DNA of 64,000 bases from contig CALWNQ010000011.1 in assembly GCA_944382875.1 (NCBI GenBank), positions 16,247 through 80,246 on the forward strand. Reading direction: 5' to 3'. Below the pieces are notes generated by a model. The model was not told the origin of the DNA, did not search any database, and saw nothing but the letters and a program-made list of their open reading frames with translations. Made by a program: the position numbers and the translations under genes. Source of the DNA: an uncultured Clostridia bacterium. Lineage in GTDB: Bacteria; Bacillota; Clostridia; Oscillospirales; Ruminococcaceae. Positions 43,149 through 51,784 of the stretch are shown piece after piece (positions within the stretch are counted from its first letter, which is position 1; the number at the start of each line of letters is the position of its first letter).

Positions 43149-43622
43149 TTATGAATTGTGTTCCGGATGTCCCTGTACACCGCTGTTCAGCCAACTGTTC
43201 AACCCGTTCATCAGTTGATCCATCCGCCATCCAAACCCTTTTACCGTTTGAGAAAAGGAGGAATCGCTATCGGGAAGATGGTTCACCCACGACGCGGATT
43301 TTGCCAGCAGTCCGCTGCCGGAAAGCAACATCCCGTTCCAGACAACCAACGCCATCGCAGCGGCAATAGCAACCCGTGCAAATTTTCCGAATACCGTCTT
43401 CCGTTTTTGGAAACGGATGCGATCCATCACAACCGGTGCGGCTGGCACAGCCGGTTCCAGCATTGTCTCATCAGTTAAAGCAAGCGCATAACGTTCTACA
43501 CATCTATCGCAGAAATCCAGATGCTCCGCAGCCTCCATCCGCTGTTCCTCATCCAGTTCCGAAAGTGTCAGACCCCGCAGTCCTTCGTCGGTCAGATGGC
43601 CACCTTCATCAAAAAGCTTCAT
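43149..43622 (-). CDS. Membrane anti-sigma factor with zinc-finger (ZAS) motif
   Basis: This 157-residue protein is predicted to hold the cognate ECF sigma factor inactive. The zinc motif HLDFCDRC (H-x3-C-x2-C) lies at about 34-41, one transmembrane helix at about 82-100, and a small extracytoplasmic domain follows. The gene overlaps the end of the sigma gene by 4 bp (ATGA), the typical sigma/anti-sigma arrangement. The ribosome site is AAAGGGGG. The signal it senses is unknown. Confidence 0.85.
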   Translation of the reverse strand: MKLFDEGGHLTDEGLRGLTLSELDEEQRMEAAEHLDFCDRCVERYALALTDETMLEPAVPAAPVVMDRIRFQKRKTVFGKFARVAIAAAMALVVWNGMLLSGSGLLAKSASWVNHLPDSDSSFSQTVKGFGWRMDQLMNGLNSWLNSGVQGHPEHNS

Positions 43623-44128
43623 ACCAGTATCCCCCTTTCTACAAGGAGCGCCCGCAGCTTTTTCCGCGCCCGGTAAAGCTGCGTTTCCACCGTTTTGGGC
43701 GGTCGCTCCAAAATAGCTGCAATTTCCTCCACCGATTTTTCCTCCAGAAAATACAAAACCGAAACCTTGTGATACGGTTCTTCCATTTCCCGGATCAGCC
43801 TTTCAATCTGAGCTGCCGAGTCCCGGCTAACCGTCTCTTGTTCCGCCGATTTTTCTGACTGCATCGGCAACGCTTCCAGATCATCGGTGGTATCCACCTT
43901 TCGGTGATATGCCGACCGAAGAAAATCCTTGGCCTTATTCGAAGCGATCCGGATCAGCCACGGCTTGTAACTGTCCCCCTGATAAGTATCGATGTGCCGG
44001 TATGCGGACAGGAAAGTATCCTGTGTCAGATTCTGTGCCTCACCGTAGTCCTTTACCAGCTGGAAGCAGACGGTAAAAACGAGCTTTTCATATTGTCTGA
44101 CAAATGCTTCAAAGTCTTTTTCCTTCAT
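43619..44128 (-). CDS. ECF-type RNA polymerase sigma factor
   Basis: This 169-residue sigma factor has region 2 (FVRQYEKLVFTVCFQLVKDYGEAQNLTQDTF, with the -10 recognition helix) and region 4 (EPYHKVSVLYFLEEKSVEEIAAILERPPKTVETQLYRARKKL). The two are linked by a Ser/Glu/Asp-rich segment. It heads an operon with its anti-sigma factor and two membrane proteins. The start is uncertain: the ATG at 44128 gives a normal N-terminus but lacks a good ribosome site, and in-frame ATGs at 44164 and 44194 are alternatives. Confidence 0.88.
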   Translation of the reverse strand: MKEKDFEAFVRQYEKLVFTVCFQLVKDYGEAQNLTQDTFLSAYRHIDTYQGDSYKPWLIRIASNKAKDFLRSAYHRKVDTTDDLEALPMQSEKSAEQETVSRDSAAQIERLIREMEEPYHKVSVLYFLEEKSVEEIAAILERPPKTVETQLYRARKKLRALLVERGILV

Positions 44129-44273
44129 TCGCCCGTCATCACCGCCTTTCTCGAACCGCTTCATATACGGAAACGCAGCTTCCGAACGGAACACTTCAAA
44201 TCTTGAAAAAATCTGTAAGATTTTTTGATTCTTTTATTAGAATACCATGTTTTTTATAATTTTGCAAATACTA

Positions 44274-44302
44274 TTGGAATCCGAAAAAAAATATGGTATA
44301 AT
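44274..44302 (+). promoter_or_regulatory. Sigma-A promoter for the L-serine dehydratase operon
   Basis: TTGGAA and TATAAT separated by 17 bp, 36 bp upstream of the sdaAB start. An AAAAAATC/GATTTTTT inverted repeat lies just upstream, in the intergenic region shared with the ECF operon. Confidence 0.75.
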
Positions 44303-44338
44303 GTCTGCGTGACAAATACAGAAAGGAAGGATGTTACG

Positions 44339-45043
44339 ATGCCTGTTCCCTCTCTTTTTGATATTATGGGGCCGATTATGATCGGTCCTTCCAGTTCCCA
44401 CACCGCGGGGGCCGCACGGCTCGGGAAAATGGCTTACAAACTTGCCGGCGGTGACATCCGGCGGGTGGTGATGTACCTTCACGGCTCTTTTGCCGCCACC
44501 TATCGCGGCCACGGTACCGACAAAGCACTGCTGGCCGGCTTGCTAAACCTCAATCCCTCTGACGAACGGCTGCGGGATTCTTTTCAGATTGCGGCCGAAA
44601 AAGGGATCTCCTATGAATTTATCCCCACTGATTTGGGTGAAAATGTTCACCCCAACACAGTACGCTTTGTGATTACCGACAGTAGAGGTGAAACCTTTGA
44701 AATTATGGGATCTTCCATCGGTGGCGGACAAGTTGTAGTCAGCGAAATCGACGGGATGGAAGTAAACTTTACCGGCGAACGTCCGATTATCATCACAGCT
44801 CATCAGGATACGCCCGGTGTGCTCTCTCATATTACCACCCTGCTGTTTGAACGGGACATCAACATCGGCGACATGCGCGTCACCCGTTCCCGGGAGGACA
44901 AAAGCGCCCATATGTATATTGAACTGGACAGCCTTTGCGGGCAGGATCTAACCGCTGCTATCCGCTGCATTCCTGGCATTACCCGCGTAAAATTGCTGCT
45001 GCCCATTGAGGAATCCGATGTGCCCGGAAAGGAGAACCCATGA
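44339..45043 (+). CDS. sdaAB: L-serine dehydratase, beta subunit
   Basis: This is the small subunit of the iron-sulfur L-serine dehydratase, which converts serine to pyruvate and ammonia. It has 234 residues. The N-terminal FDIMGPIMIGPSSSHTAGA is the family signature. A C-terminal ACT-type domain (from about IIITAHQDTPGVLSHITTLL) suggests allosteric control. The ATG at 44339 follows GGAAGG; the open frame before it runs back through the promoter. It overlaps the alpha gene by 4 bp. The two-gene form is typical of clostridia, unlike the single-chain enzyme of E. coli. Confidence 0.95.
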   Translation: MPVPSLFDIMGPIMIGPSSSHTAGAARLGKMAYKLAGGDIRRVVMYLHGSFAATYRGHGTDKALLAGLLNLNPSDERLRDSFQIAAEKGISYEFIPTDLGENVHPNTVRFVITDSRGETFEIMGSSIGGGQVVVSEIDGMEVNFTGERPIIITAHQDTPGVLSHITTLLFERDINIGDMRVTRSREDKSAHMYIELDSLCGQDLTAAIRCIPGITRVKLLLPIEESDVPGKENP

Positions 45044-45897
45044 ACGCTTCTGAAATTCTTACTGCCTGTTGTAAAGACAGCCTACTGCTGAGTACTTTTG
45101 CGCTCCGGCACGAAACGGAACAAAACGGCATCTCCGAAGCCGTCATCCGGAACCGATTTGACCGGATGCTCACTGTTATGGAAACTTCCGCCGCCGAGGC
45201 ACGGCAAAATCCGGTTCGTTCGGTCAGCGGTCTAACAGGCGGGGACGCTTTTTTATACGAACAGTACCGCTCCGCTTCTCTTTTGGGGGAAACCGTTTCG
45301 CTGGCGGTAGCCTGTGCTCTTTCCTGCTCCGAAATTAATGCTTCGATGGGAAAAATCGTTGCTTGCCCAACAGCCGGTTCCTGTGGCATTGTCCCGGCTG
45401 CGGTGCTGGCAGTCAGCTCCTCCAAAGGTCTTGATCGTGAAAAGCAGATCAACGCACTGCTCTGCGCTGGCCTGGTAGGGCAGATTATCGGAGAACATGC
45501 CTGTTTAGCCGGCGCGCAGGGAGGATGCCAGGCAGAGTGCGGCTCTGCTTCGGCAATGGCCGCCGCGGCAGTTGTGGAGCTTTTGGGAGGAAGTCCGGAA
45601 CAGAGCTTTGACGCAGCTGCCATTGCCATCAAAAATTCGCTGGGACTGGTCTGTGATCCGGTTGCGGGACTGGTGGAAATCCCCTGCATCAAACGGAATG
45701 TCGGCGGGGTAGTCAATGCCCTTTCGGCGGCGGATCTCGCGCTTGCCGGTATCCACAGCCGCATCCCGTTCGATGATACAGTGGACGCTTTAAACCGCGT
45801 GGGACGGCAGCTTCCCACATCCCTGCGTGAAACCGCGATGGGCGGTTTGGCAACAACAGCTGCCGGAATTCAGCTTGCGGAACAGATTAAGCAGTAA
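45040..45897 (+). CDS. sdaAA: L-serine dehydratase, alpha subunit
   Basis: This is the catalytic subunit of the [4Fe-4S] L-serine dehydratase, with 285 residues. The conserved blocks are CPTAGSCGIVPA, GAQGGCQAECGSASAMAA and CDPVAGLVEIPCIKRN, which include the cluster-binding cysteines. The gene overlaps sdaAB (ATGA) with AAAGGAG before its start. The enzyme needs anaerobic conditions, which fits the rest of the window. Together the pair gives serine catabolism to pyruvate. Confidence 0.95.
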   Translation: MNASEILTACCKDSLLLSTFALRHETEQNGISEAVIRNRFDRMLTVMETSAAEARQNPVRSVSGLTGGDAFLYEQYRSASLLGETVSLAVACALSCSEINASMGKIVACPTAGSCGIVPAAVLAVSSSKGLDREKQINALLCAGLVGQIIGEHACLAGAQGGCQAECGSASAMAAAAVVELLGGSPEQSFDAAAIAIKNSLGLVCDPVAGLVEIPCIKRNVGGVVNALSAADLALAGIHSRIPFDDTVDALNRVGRQLPTSLRETAMGGLATTAAGIQLAEQIKQ

Positions 45898-45976
45898 AAT
45901 CTGCTGTCATTCACGAAATATTGCACAGAATATGCAAGATTTCTTCTGTTTTTTGCACAAAGTTTTGTTTCTCACC

Positions 45977-46005
45977 TTGCAAATCCGGAACAAGCGTGCT
46001 ATACT
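45977..46005 (+). promoter_or_regulatory. Sigma-A promoter of the T-box-controlled ior operon
   Basis: TTGCAA and TATACT separated by 17 bp, immediately upstream of the T-box leader. Confidence 0.8.
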
Positions 46006-46011
46006 TCATAG

Positions 46012-46274
46012 TAATAAACCGTTGAAGGAGAAGTAAAACTGCAAAACGGCTGTCCAGCGAATCGGGGAGAGTGCAAGCCCGGCGGGTACGATGCAGACAA
46101 ATGGACTCCTGAGGGCGCGAAGGAAAGAGAAAGTATTTCGCGACGCTGTGGCCAGCGTTATCAGGCCGCGCGGTGAATGCCGCGGCAGAGTGGACCGGAT
46201 TTCCGGCCAATCAAGGTGGTACCGCAGGTTTACGCCTGTCCTTGTCCTATGTGGACAAGGACAGGCTTTTTTGT
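46012..46274 (+). promoter_or_regulatory. T-box riboswitch, specifier UGG (Trp), upstream of iorA
   Basis: The hallmark AAGGTGGTACCGCAGG lies at 46213-46228, followed by a terminator stem of at least 13 bp (GCCTGTCCTTGTCC with GGACAAGGACAGGC) and a T run. Stem I has the standard distal loop (GGGGAGAGTGCAAGCCC) and AGCGAATC. Its base GGAG (46027-46030) pairs with CTCC, and a loop-E AGTA stands opposite the 3' strand. The three bases before the A next to CTCC are TGG, so the leader should respond to uncharged tRNA-Trp. Reading the neighbouring triplets (ATG) would give Met, but the usual position favours TGG. Uncharged tRNA lets transcription proceed into iorA. Confidence 0.9.
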
Positions 46275-46296
46275 TACTCTGGAAAGGAAGATGGAT

Positions 46297-48081
46297 ATGA
46301 ACGAAGAGCTTTTGATGGGCAACCAAGCCATCGCGCTAGGCGCCATCCGGGCAGGTGTATCGGTTGTCGCCGGATATCCGGGGACGCCTTCAACAGAAAT
46401 TCTTGAAACGGTGGCTGCACGCAATCCCGGTGATATTTATGTAGAATGGTCGGTCAACGAAAAGGCTGCGATGGAGGTTGCGGCGGGTGCTGCAATCAGC
46501 GGCGCGCGGGCCCTTGTCACCATGAAACAGGTGGGTCTGAATGTTGCGTCTGACCCGCTGATGAGCCTCGCTTACATCGGCGTAAAGGGTGGAATGGTCA
46601 TCGTTTCGGCCGACGATCCCGGCCCAATCTCCTCACAGACCGAACAGGACACTCGCCAGTTCGCCGAATTCGCGAATCTGCCGGTCTTTGATCCGGTTTC
46701 TCCCGAAGAAGCATATGAAATGATTGGGGAAGCCTTTGATTACTCCGAAAAATATCAGACACCGGTTCTGTTCCGGCCGACCACCCGTGTCTGTCACGGC
46801 TGCGCTTCCATCCAGGTTTCAGAAGAACGCCGCACCATCAAACCGGAGGGTTTTATCAAGGATGATACCAAATGGGTAATCTTCCCCCGCACAAGTTACT
46901 TAAATCATCTGAAAATTGCAAAGCGGGATCCAATTTTAGCCGATGACTTCTCCGCCTACTCCCGCAACACCGTTTCCGGCAGCGGCAAAAAAGGGATCGC
47001 AGCCGGCGGCATCAGCTTTGCATATCTACAAGAAGCACTCTCTTCCCTCGATACAGACTGCAAGTTATTCCGTGCGGCAACCACCAACCCGTTCCCGGAA
47101 AAACTGGCGCTGGAATTTTTGGACGGTCTGGAGGAAGTATTGGTGATCGAGGAGCTTTCCCCTGTTATCGAGCGAGCACTGCTCCGGCTTTGCGGCAAGC
47201 ATCACCTCTCCGTTAAAATCCGCGGAAAACTGAGCGGCGATACCTCTCCGGCAGGCGAAAACACAGTGGAATCGGTCAAAGCAGCGGCATTGAATTTTCT
47301 GGGACTTCCTGAAGAACAGGTTGACAAACCGCAGCCCCCCGAACTTCCCATCCGGCCGCCGGTCCTCTGCGCCGGATGTCCGCACCGCGCTTCCTTCTAC
47401 GCCGTCAAGCAGGCGATGAAGGGCAAAAAAGCTGTCTTTTCGGGAGATATCGGCTGCTACACCCTCGGAAATGCCGCCCCGCTCAACATGGTGGATACCT
47501 GTCTCTGTATGGGGGCAGGCATTACCATGGCACAGGGCATCCACCGGGTGGAGCCTGACACGGTAAATTTTGCCTTTGTGGGAGATTCCACCTTTTTCGC
47601 CTCCGGCATCACCGGTGTTGTCAATGCCGTTTACAATGAAACGGATATCGTGCTGATCGTCCTCGACAACTCGACTACCGCCATGACCGGCCATCAGCCG
47701 CATCCCGGCACCGGCCGCACCATGATGGGCGAAATCAGCGAAAAGATTGACATCGCTGCTATTCTTAAGGCAATCGGCGTGAAATCAGTGGAAATTGCCG
47801 ATCCGCTTGATCTCAAAGCTGCTGTTGCCGCTGTCAAGCAAGCGGCAGAGGGAAGCGGCGTCCGTGCAGTCATCTTCCGGTCTCCCTGCATCGCCGTTAC
47901 GAAACCTGCGCCGGCTTTCCGAGTGGACACAGACAAATGCATCGGCTGCAAAAAATGCATCAGGGAATTCGGATGCCCCGCCATTTCCATCCGGGATGGC
48001 AAAGCACTCATCGATGGAAGCTGCTATGGCTGCTCGATCTGCGCGCAGGTCTGCCCGGTTTCCGCCATCAAACGAACATAA
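46297..48081 (+). CDS. iorA: Indolepyruvate:ferredoxin oxidoreductase, alpha subunit
   Basis: This 594-residue thiamine-diphosphate enzyme subunit interconverts aryl pyruvates (indolepyruvate, phenylpyruvate) and aryl-acetyl-CoA plus CO2, with ferredoxin. The N-terminal domain has GYPGTPSTEILETV, and the TPP domain has CAGCPHRASF, GDIGCYTLG and the GDSTFFASG..N..YN binding motif. The C-terminus holds two [4Fe-4S] sites, CIGCKKCIREFGCP and CYGCSICAQVCP. The ATG at 46297 is 8-9 nt after AAAGG; a second ATG 6 bp upstream is possible. Under T-box control, it may run in the reductive, amino-acid-making direction. Confidence 0.93.
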   Translation: MNEELLMGNQAIALGAIRAGVSVVAGYPGTPSTEILETVAARNPGDIYVEWSVNEKAAMEVAAGAAISGARALVTMKQVGLNVASDPLMSLAYIGVKGGMVIVSADDPGPISSQTEQDTRQFAEFANLPVFDPVSPEEAYEMIGEAFDYSEKYQTPVLFRPTTRVCHGCASIQVSEERRTIKPEGFIKDDTKWVIFPRTSYLNHLKIAKRDPILADDFSAYSRNTVSGSGKKGIAAGGISFAYLQEALSSLDTDCKLFRAATTNPFPEKLALEFLDGLEEVLVIEELSPVIERALLRLCGKHHLSVKIRGKLSGDTSPAGENTVESVKAAALNFLGLPEEQVDKPQPPELPIRPPVLCAGCPHRASFYAVKQAMKGKKAVFSGDIGCYTLGNAAPLNMVDTCLCMGAGITMAQGIHRVEPDTVNFAFVGDSTFFASGITGVVNAVYNETDIVLIVLDNSTTAMTGHQPHPGTGRTMMGEISEKIDIAAILKAIGVKSVEIADPLDLKAAVAAVKQAAEGSGVRAVIFRSPCIAVTKPAPAFRVDTDKCIGCKKCIREFGCPAISIRDGKALIDGSCYGCSICAQVCPVSAIKRT

Positions 48082-48569
48082 TGCGGCTCGAAACAGAACG
48101 GCTGATTCTCCGCAATTTTCAAGAAACAGATCTCCCTGCAGCACAGGAATACCTCAGCGACCCAACAGTCATGCGGTTTGTGGAACCGCCATTCTCTCCG
48201 GATAAGGTTCGTATTTTTCTGGAAAAATATGCGCTAACTTCTTCTCCACTTGTCTATGCTGTGATTGAAAAGGAAAGTGGCCATCTTGCTGGACATGTGA
48301 TCTTCCATCCATATGAGCAGGAAGATTGTTATGAGCTGGGATGGGTACTAAATCGGGATTTTCATGGAAAAGGGTATGCGTTGGAAATCAGCCGCAGCCT
48401 GATCCGTTTTGCGGCCCATCGGCTCCATCTGCGCCGCATCTTGTTGGAAGCTCTGCCGGAAAACACTGCCAGCCTTCGGGTAATCCGCAAATTGGGTGCT
48501 GTTTTCGAAAAAGAAACAGATGGACTGCTTTGCTTCTCCATTTCCTGTGAAAAACCTCTGTCTGAATGA
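48081..48569 (+). CDS. GNAT family N-acetyltransferase (RimJ/RimL-like)
   Basis: This 162-residue acetyltransferase belongs to the group typified by RimJ/RimL. It begins MRLETERLILRNFQETD, has the acetyl-CoA segment YELGWVLNRDFHGKGYALE (Q/RxxGxG/A-type) and ends with NTASLRVIRKLGAVFEKETDG, all characteristic. It sits inside the operon: its ATG overlaps the iorA stop by one base (TAATG), and iorB follows 17 bp after. A link to aryl acids or amino acids is possible but not shown; its acceptor is unknown. Confidence 0.85.
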   Translation: MRLETERLILRNFQETDLPAAQEYLSDPTVMRFVEPPFSPDKVRIFLEKYALTSSPLVYAVIEKESGHLAGHVIFHPYEQEDCYELGWVLNRDFHGKGYALEISRSLIRFAAHRLHLRRILLEALPENTASLRVIRKLGAVFEKETDGLLCFSISCEKPLSE

Positions 48570-48586
48570 TAGGAGTGAATATTGAT

Positions 48587-49177
48587 ATGAAAAACTGTAT
48601 TTTAGCTGGTGTGGGAGGACAGGGCACTGTCCTTGCCTCCAAGCTGATTGCCCAGTGCGCCATGGAACGCGGCGAATTTGTCCGCACCGCCGAAACCATC
48701 GGAATGGCACAGCGCGGCGGCTGCGTCGTCAGCCATGTCCGGGTGGGAGAAGACGCCCACTCGCCACTGCTGCCGCTTGGTTCAGCCGACCTGCTCATCG
48801 CCTTTGAACCGGCCGAAGCGGTCCGCACTCTTCCCTATCTGAAAAAGGGCGGTACCGTTGTCGTCAGCACAACCCCCGTCCAACCGGTGACTGTTTCACT
48901 GAGCGGAAAAAGTTACGACGCTTCTGCAATGCTCGCCTATCTCCGTCAAAACTGTGAACAGGTTGTGGAAGTGGATACCGCCGGTATTTGTCAGCAATGC
49001 AGCTCCCAGAAGGTCGCCAATGTGGCGCTGCTCGGAGCAGCTGCCGCCAGCGGCGCGCTCGGCGTCACGCCAGAGGAGCTGGAAAGCGCCGTCACCCGCC
49101 GTTTGCCCGAAAAATTTCTGGAAATGAACCGCCGCGCCCTCTATGCCGGGGCAAAAGCCGCAGAACAGGAGGAATAA
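48587..49177 (+). CDS. iorB: Indolepyruvate:ferredoxin oxidoreductase, beta subunit
   Basis: This is the gamma/beta-type subunit (POR_N-like partner) of the indolepyruvate oxidoreductase, with 196 residues. Its N-terminus ILAGVGGQGTVLASKLIAQ holds the conserved GGQG motif, with ETIGMAQRGGCVVSHVRVG following. The ATG at 48587 gives the standard start; GGAG lies 11 nt upstream, a little far, and an in-frame ATG at 48566 is an alternative. The gene is separated from iorA by the GNAT gene, which is unusual, since iorA and iorB are normally adjacent. Confidence 0.93.
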   Translation: MKNCILAGVGGQGTVLASKLIAQCAMERGEFVRTAETIGMAQRGGCVVSHVRVGEDAHSPLLPLGSADLLIAFEPAEAVRTLPYLKKGGTVVVSTTPVQPVTVSLSGKSYDASAMLAYLRQNCEQVVEVDTAGICQQCSSQKVANVALLGAAAASGALGVTPEELESAVTRRLPEKFLEMNRRALYAGAKAAEQEE

Positions 49178-49180
49178 ATC

Positions 49181-50416
49181 ATGCGTATGAAAGAATCCGC
49201 TTTTACTCTGATTAAAGAGCAGCTCAACCGCCTCGCCGCCCTGGACGGCGGCTTTTACCAAAAAAAATATGCCGGTATTGATATTTCCGCAATCCAGTCG
49301 CAGGAAGATTTTGAAAAGCTTCCCTTTACCAACAAAGAAGAGCTTCGGGAAGCTTATCCGCTCGGCTTACAGGCCGTCCCGGATGAGGAAATTGTCCGCA
49401 TCCACTCTTCCTCCGGCACCACTGGCACCCCGATTATCATCCCCTACACCCGGAAAGATGTCGCCGACTGGGCGTTTATGTTCAAACGCTGCTACGAAAC
49501 TGCCGGCATCACCAATCTCGACCGCATCCAAGTAACTCCCGGCTACGGTCTCTGGACGGCAGGCATCGGTTTCCAGACCGGCGCTGAACTGCTGGGCGCC
49601 ATGGTCGTCCCAATGGGCCCCGGCAACACCGACAAACAGATTAAAATGATGATGGATATGAAGAGCACTGTGCTCTGTGCAACCTCTTCCTATGCTCTGC
49701 TGTTGGCAGAAGAAATTGCGAAACGCGGCGTGCACGATCAGATTTATTTGAAAAAAGGCGTGATCGGTTCGGAACGCTGGGGAGAAAAAATGCGCAAACG
49801 CATCGCCAATGAGCTTGGCGTTCAGCTCTACGACATTTATGGATTGACCGAAATTTACGGCCCTGGTATCGCGATGAGCTGCAACTATGAGTGCGGCATG
49901 CACTACTGGGACGATTTTGTCTATTTTGAGATTATTGATCCCCATACAGGCGAAATTGTACCGGATGGCACTGTTGGCGAGCTGGTCATCACCACCCTCC
50001 ACAAAGAAGGCGCACCGCTCATCCGTTACCGCACCCATGACCTCACCCGGTTCCTGCCCGGTGAGTGCAAATGCGGCCTGGATTTCCCCCGCATTGACAC
50101 CCTGATCGGCCGTACCGACGATATGGTCAAGGTAAAAGGCGTCAACATTTATCCCGGCCAGATCGACGATGTTCTGAAAGAGGTTCCTGGTGCCAGCTCG
50201 GAATATCAGGTCATGATTGACCACCTCTACGGCCGTGATATTATGACACTGTTTTTTGAAACGGAACCCGGTGTTGATAAGGAAGCAATCGGGCAAAACA
50301 TGCAGGAAACCTTTAAGGCGCGTGTCGGACTCACCATAATCACTAAACCGGTGGACATCGGCGAACTACCGCGCAGTGAAAAGAAATCTACCCGCATCTT
50401 TGACAATCGTTATTAA
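49181..50416 (+). CDS. paaK: Aryl-acid CoA ligase (phenylacetate-CoA ligase family)
   Basis: This 411-residue AMP-forming ligase belongs to the PaaK family. The ATP-binding P-loop is HSSSGTTGTPIIIPYT. The adenylate core is YDIYGLTEIYGPG, and the C-terminal hinge is DDMVKVKGVNIYPGQI. The ATG follows GGAGGAA 3 bp after iorB. It would activate an aryl acetate (phenylacetate or indoleacetate) to its CoA ester, the very substrate or product of IorAB. Together they can run aryl acid to aryl-CoA to aryl pyruvate, and a transaminase would finish the amino acid. Confidence 0.9.
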   Translation: MRMKESAFTLIKEQLNRLAALDGGFYQKKYAGIDISAIQSQEDFEKLPFTNKEELREAYPLGLQAVPDEEIVRIHSSSGTTGTPIIIPYTRKDVADWAFMFKRCYETAGITNLDRIQVTPGYGLWTAGIGFQTGAELLGAMVVPMGPGNTDKQIKMMMDMKSTVLCATSSYALLLAEEIAKRGVHDQIYLKKGVIGSERWGEKMRKRIANELGVQLYDIYGLTEIYGPGIAMSCNYECGMHYWDDFVYFEIIDPHTGEIVPDGTVGELVITTLHKEGAPLIRYRTHDLTRFLPGECKCGLDFPRIDTLIGRTDDMVKVKGVNIYPGQIDDVLKEVPGASSEYQVMIDHLYGRDIMTLFFETEPGVDKEAIGQNMQETFKARVGLTIITKPVDIGELPRSEKKSTRIFDNRY

Positions 50417-50487
50417 TGCGGACAGATTTCACCTTGATGAACAGCTGAAATTCCATCTTACTAACATCTGCAACAAATACGAAATAA

Positions 50488-50525
50488 AAATGCCTTCCTG
50501 TGAATTCACAGGAAGGCATTTTCTT
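50488..50525. terminator. Bidirectional terminator between paaK and the flavodiiron gene
   Basis: AAATGCCTTCCTGTGAA and its complement form a nearly perfect palindrome centred on GAATTC, with T runs on both sides. It serves the two convergent transcripts. Confidence 0.88.
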
Positions 50526-51730
50526 TATTTTACGCTGGATCCGAAACGGAAACCAAATTCTTCTGCATTATTCAGATCCTCTTCACTTGGTACAAAGACA
50601 ACTCGAAACGGCTCTTCAAAGAGGCTCATCTTGAGACCTTCGATACGGGCTTTCAGGTTGCCGGCAGCTTCGCCACTCCAACCATAAGAACCGAACAGCG
50701 CAACCGGCTTTTTACCGCAGTTAACAGCATCCACATGGCTCAGCAGGATCCAGATGGGCGGAAGCGCATCCCGGTTCAGGGTGGGAGAACCAACTGCAAA
50801 CGCATCCGAGCTATTCAGACGGGCAGCCAGCTCACTCATCTCGTAATGGATCACATCAAAAGTTTCCACACATGCATCAGGCTGCGCACGCCGGATACCT
50901 TCTGCAATCTTTTCCGCCAGCTTGCGGGTGTTGCCGTAAGCGCTGCAATAGAACACCGGGATCGATTTGTGGGTTTTTGCTACCGGAGCAGACCACTCTG
51001 CGTATTTCTCCATTGTGTATTCCAACCGGCAGCCTTTGGTCAGCACCGGTCCGTGGCTGTTGCAGCAGAATTGGATATCTAAATCGCGGATTTTTTCCAA
51101 CCCTTTGCGGACATATGCGGGGAATGGCCCGAAAATCGCGTCATAATAACCTTTAAACGCCTTTTCATATGCCTTCGGATAGGTAATATGATAATCAAAG
51201 GTGAACGGTTCGCAGTAATGGCTCCCCAGGAAGTCGCAGGAGAAGAGCGTTTTATCTTCAGGAATCCAAGTAAACATCGAATCCGGCCAATGCAGGAACG
51301 GTGCATTGATGAATTTCAACGTTTTGCCGCCAAGAGAAATCTCTTCGCCATCCTTGACCACCCGCAGCTTCAGATCGGTGCGGTTTGTAATATTCTTAAT
51401 ATAAATGGAACCAGCCTGTGAGCAAACAATCTCCAGGTTGGGATTGATTTCCAGCAACTTTGCAACGCCGCCCGAATGATCCGGCTCGTTGTGGTTCAGA
51501 ACCAGATAATCAATCTCAGAAGGATCGCAGACTTCCCGGATATGTTCTAGATAACGATCAAAATAGCTCAGATGGGTGCATTCCACCAATGCGATTTTTT
51601 CGGTTCCCTTTACCAAATAGGAGTTGTAAGTAGTGCCGTAATCGGTGGACATCACGATATCAAACACGCGCAGGTTGGGATTGAGAATCCCTACCGACCA
51701 GATGCCGTCCGTAATTTTTTCCACTGCCAT
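50525..51730 (-). CDS. Flavodiiron protein (A-type, FprA/ROO-like)
   Basis: This 401-residue oxygen- or nitric-oxide-reducing enzyme combines a diiron beta-lactamase-like domain with a C-terminal flavodoxin domain. The iron ligands appear in LNHNEPDHSGGV (H-x-E-x-D-H), with later His in APFLHWPDSMF and CNSHGPVL and an Asp in FSCDFLGSH. The flavodoxin part starts at about residue 255 (PVFYCSAYGNTRKLAEKI) and contains the FMN-binding GSPTLNRDALPP. In anaerobes it protects against oxygen stress using rubredoxin, whose gene lies directly upstream. The start follows GAAAGGA. Confidence 0.94.
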   Translation of the reverse strand: MAVEKITDGIWSVGILNPNLRVFDIVMSTDYGTTYNSYLVKGTEKIALVECTHLSYFDRYLEHIREVCDPSEIDYLVLNHNEPDHSGGVAKLLEINPNLEIVCSQAGSIYIKNITNRTDLKLRVVKDGEEISLGGKTLKFINAPFLHWPDSMFTWIPEDKTLFSCDFLGSHYCEPFTFDYHITYPKAYEKAFKGYYDAIFGPFPAYVRKGLEKIRDLDIQFCCNSHGPVLTKGCRLEYTMEKYAEWSAPVAKTHKSIPVFYCSAYGNTRKLAEKIAEGIRRAQPDACVETFDVIHYEMSELAARLNSSDAFAVGSPTLNRDALPPIWILLSHVDAVNCGKKPVALFGSYGWSGEAAGNLKARIEGLKMSLFEEPFRVVFVPSEEDLNNAEEFGFRFGSSVK

Positions 51731-51784
51731 ATTATTATCCTTTCTTTCACAAAAACCGGCGGACGAAAACGCCCGCCGAAATTT

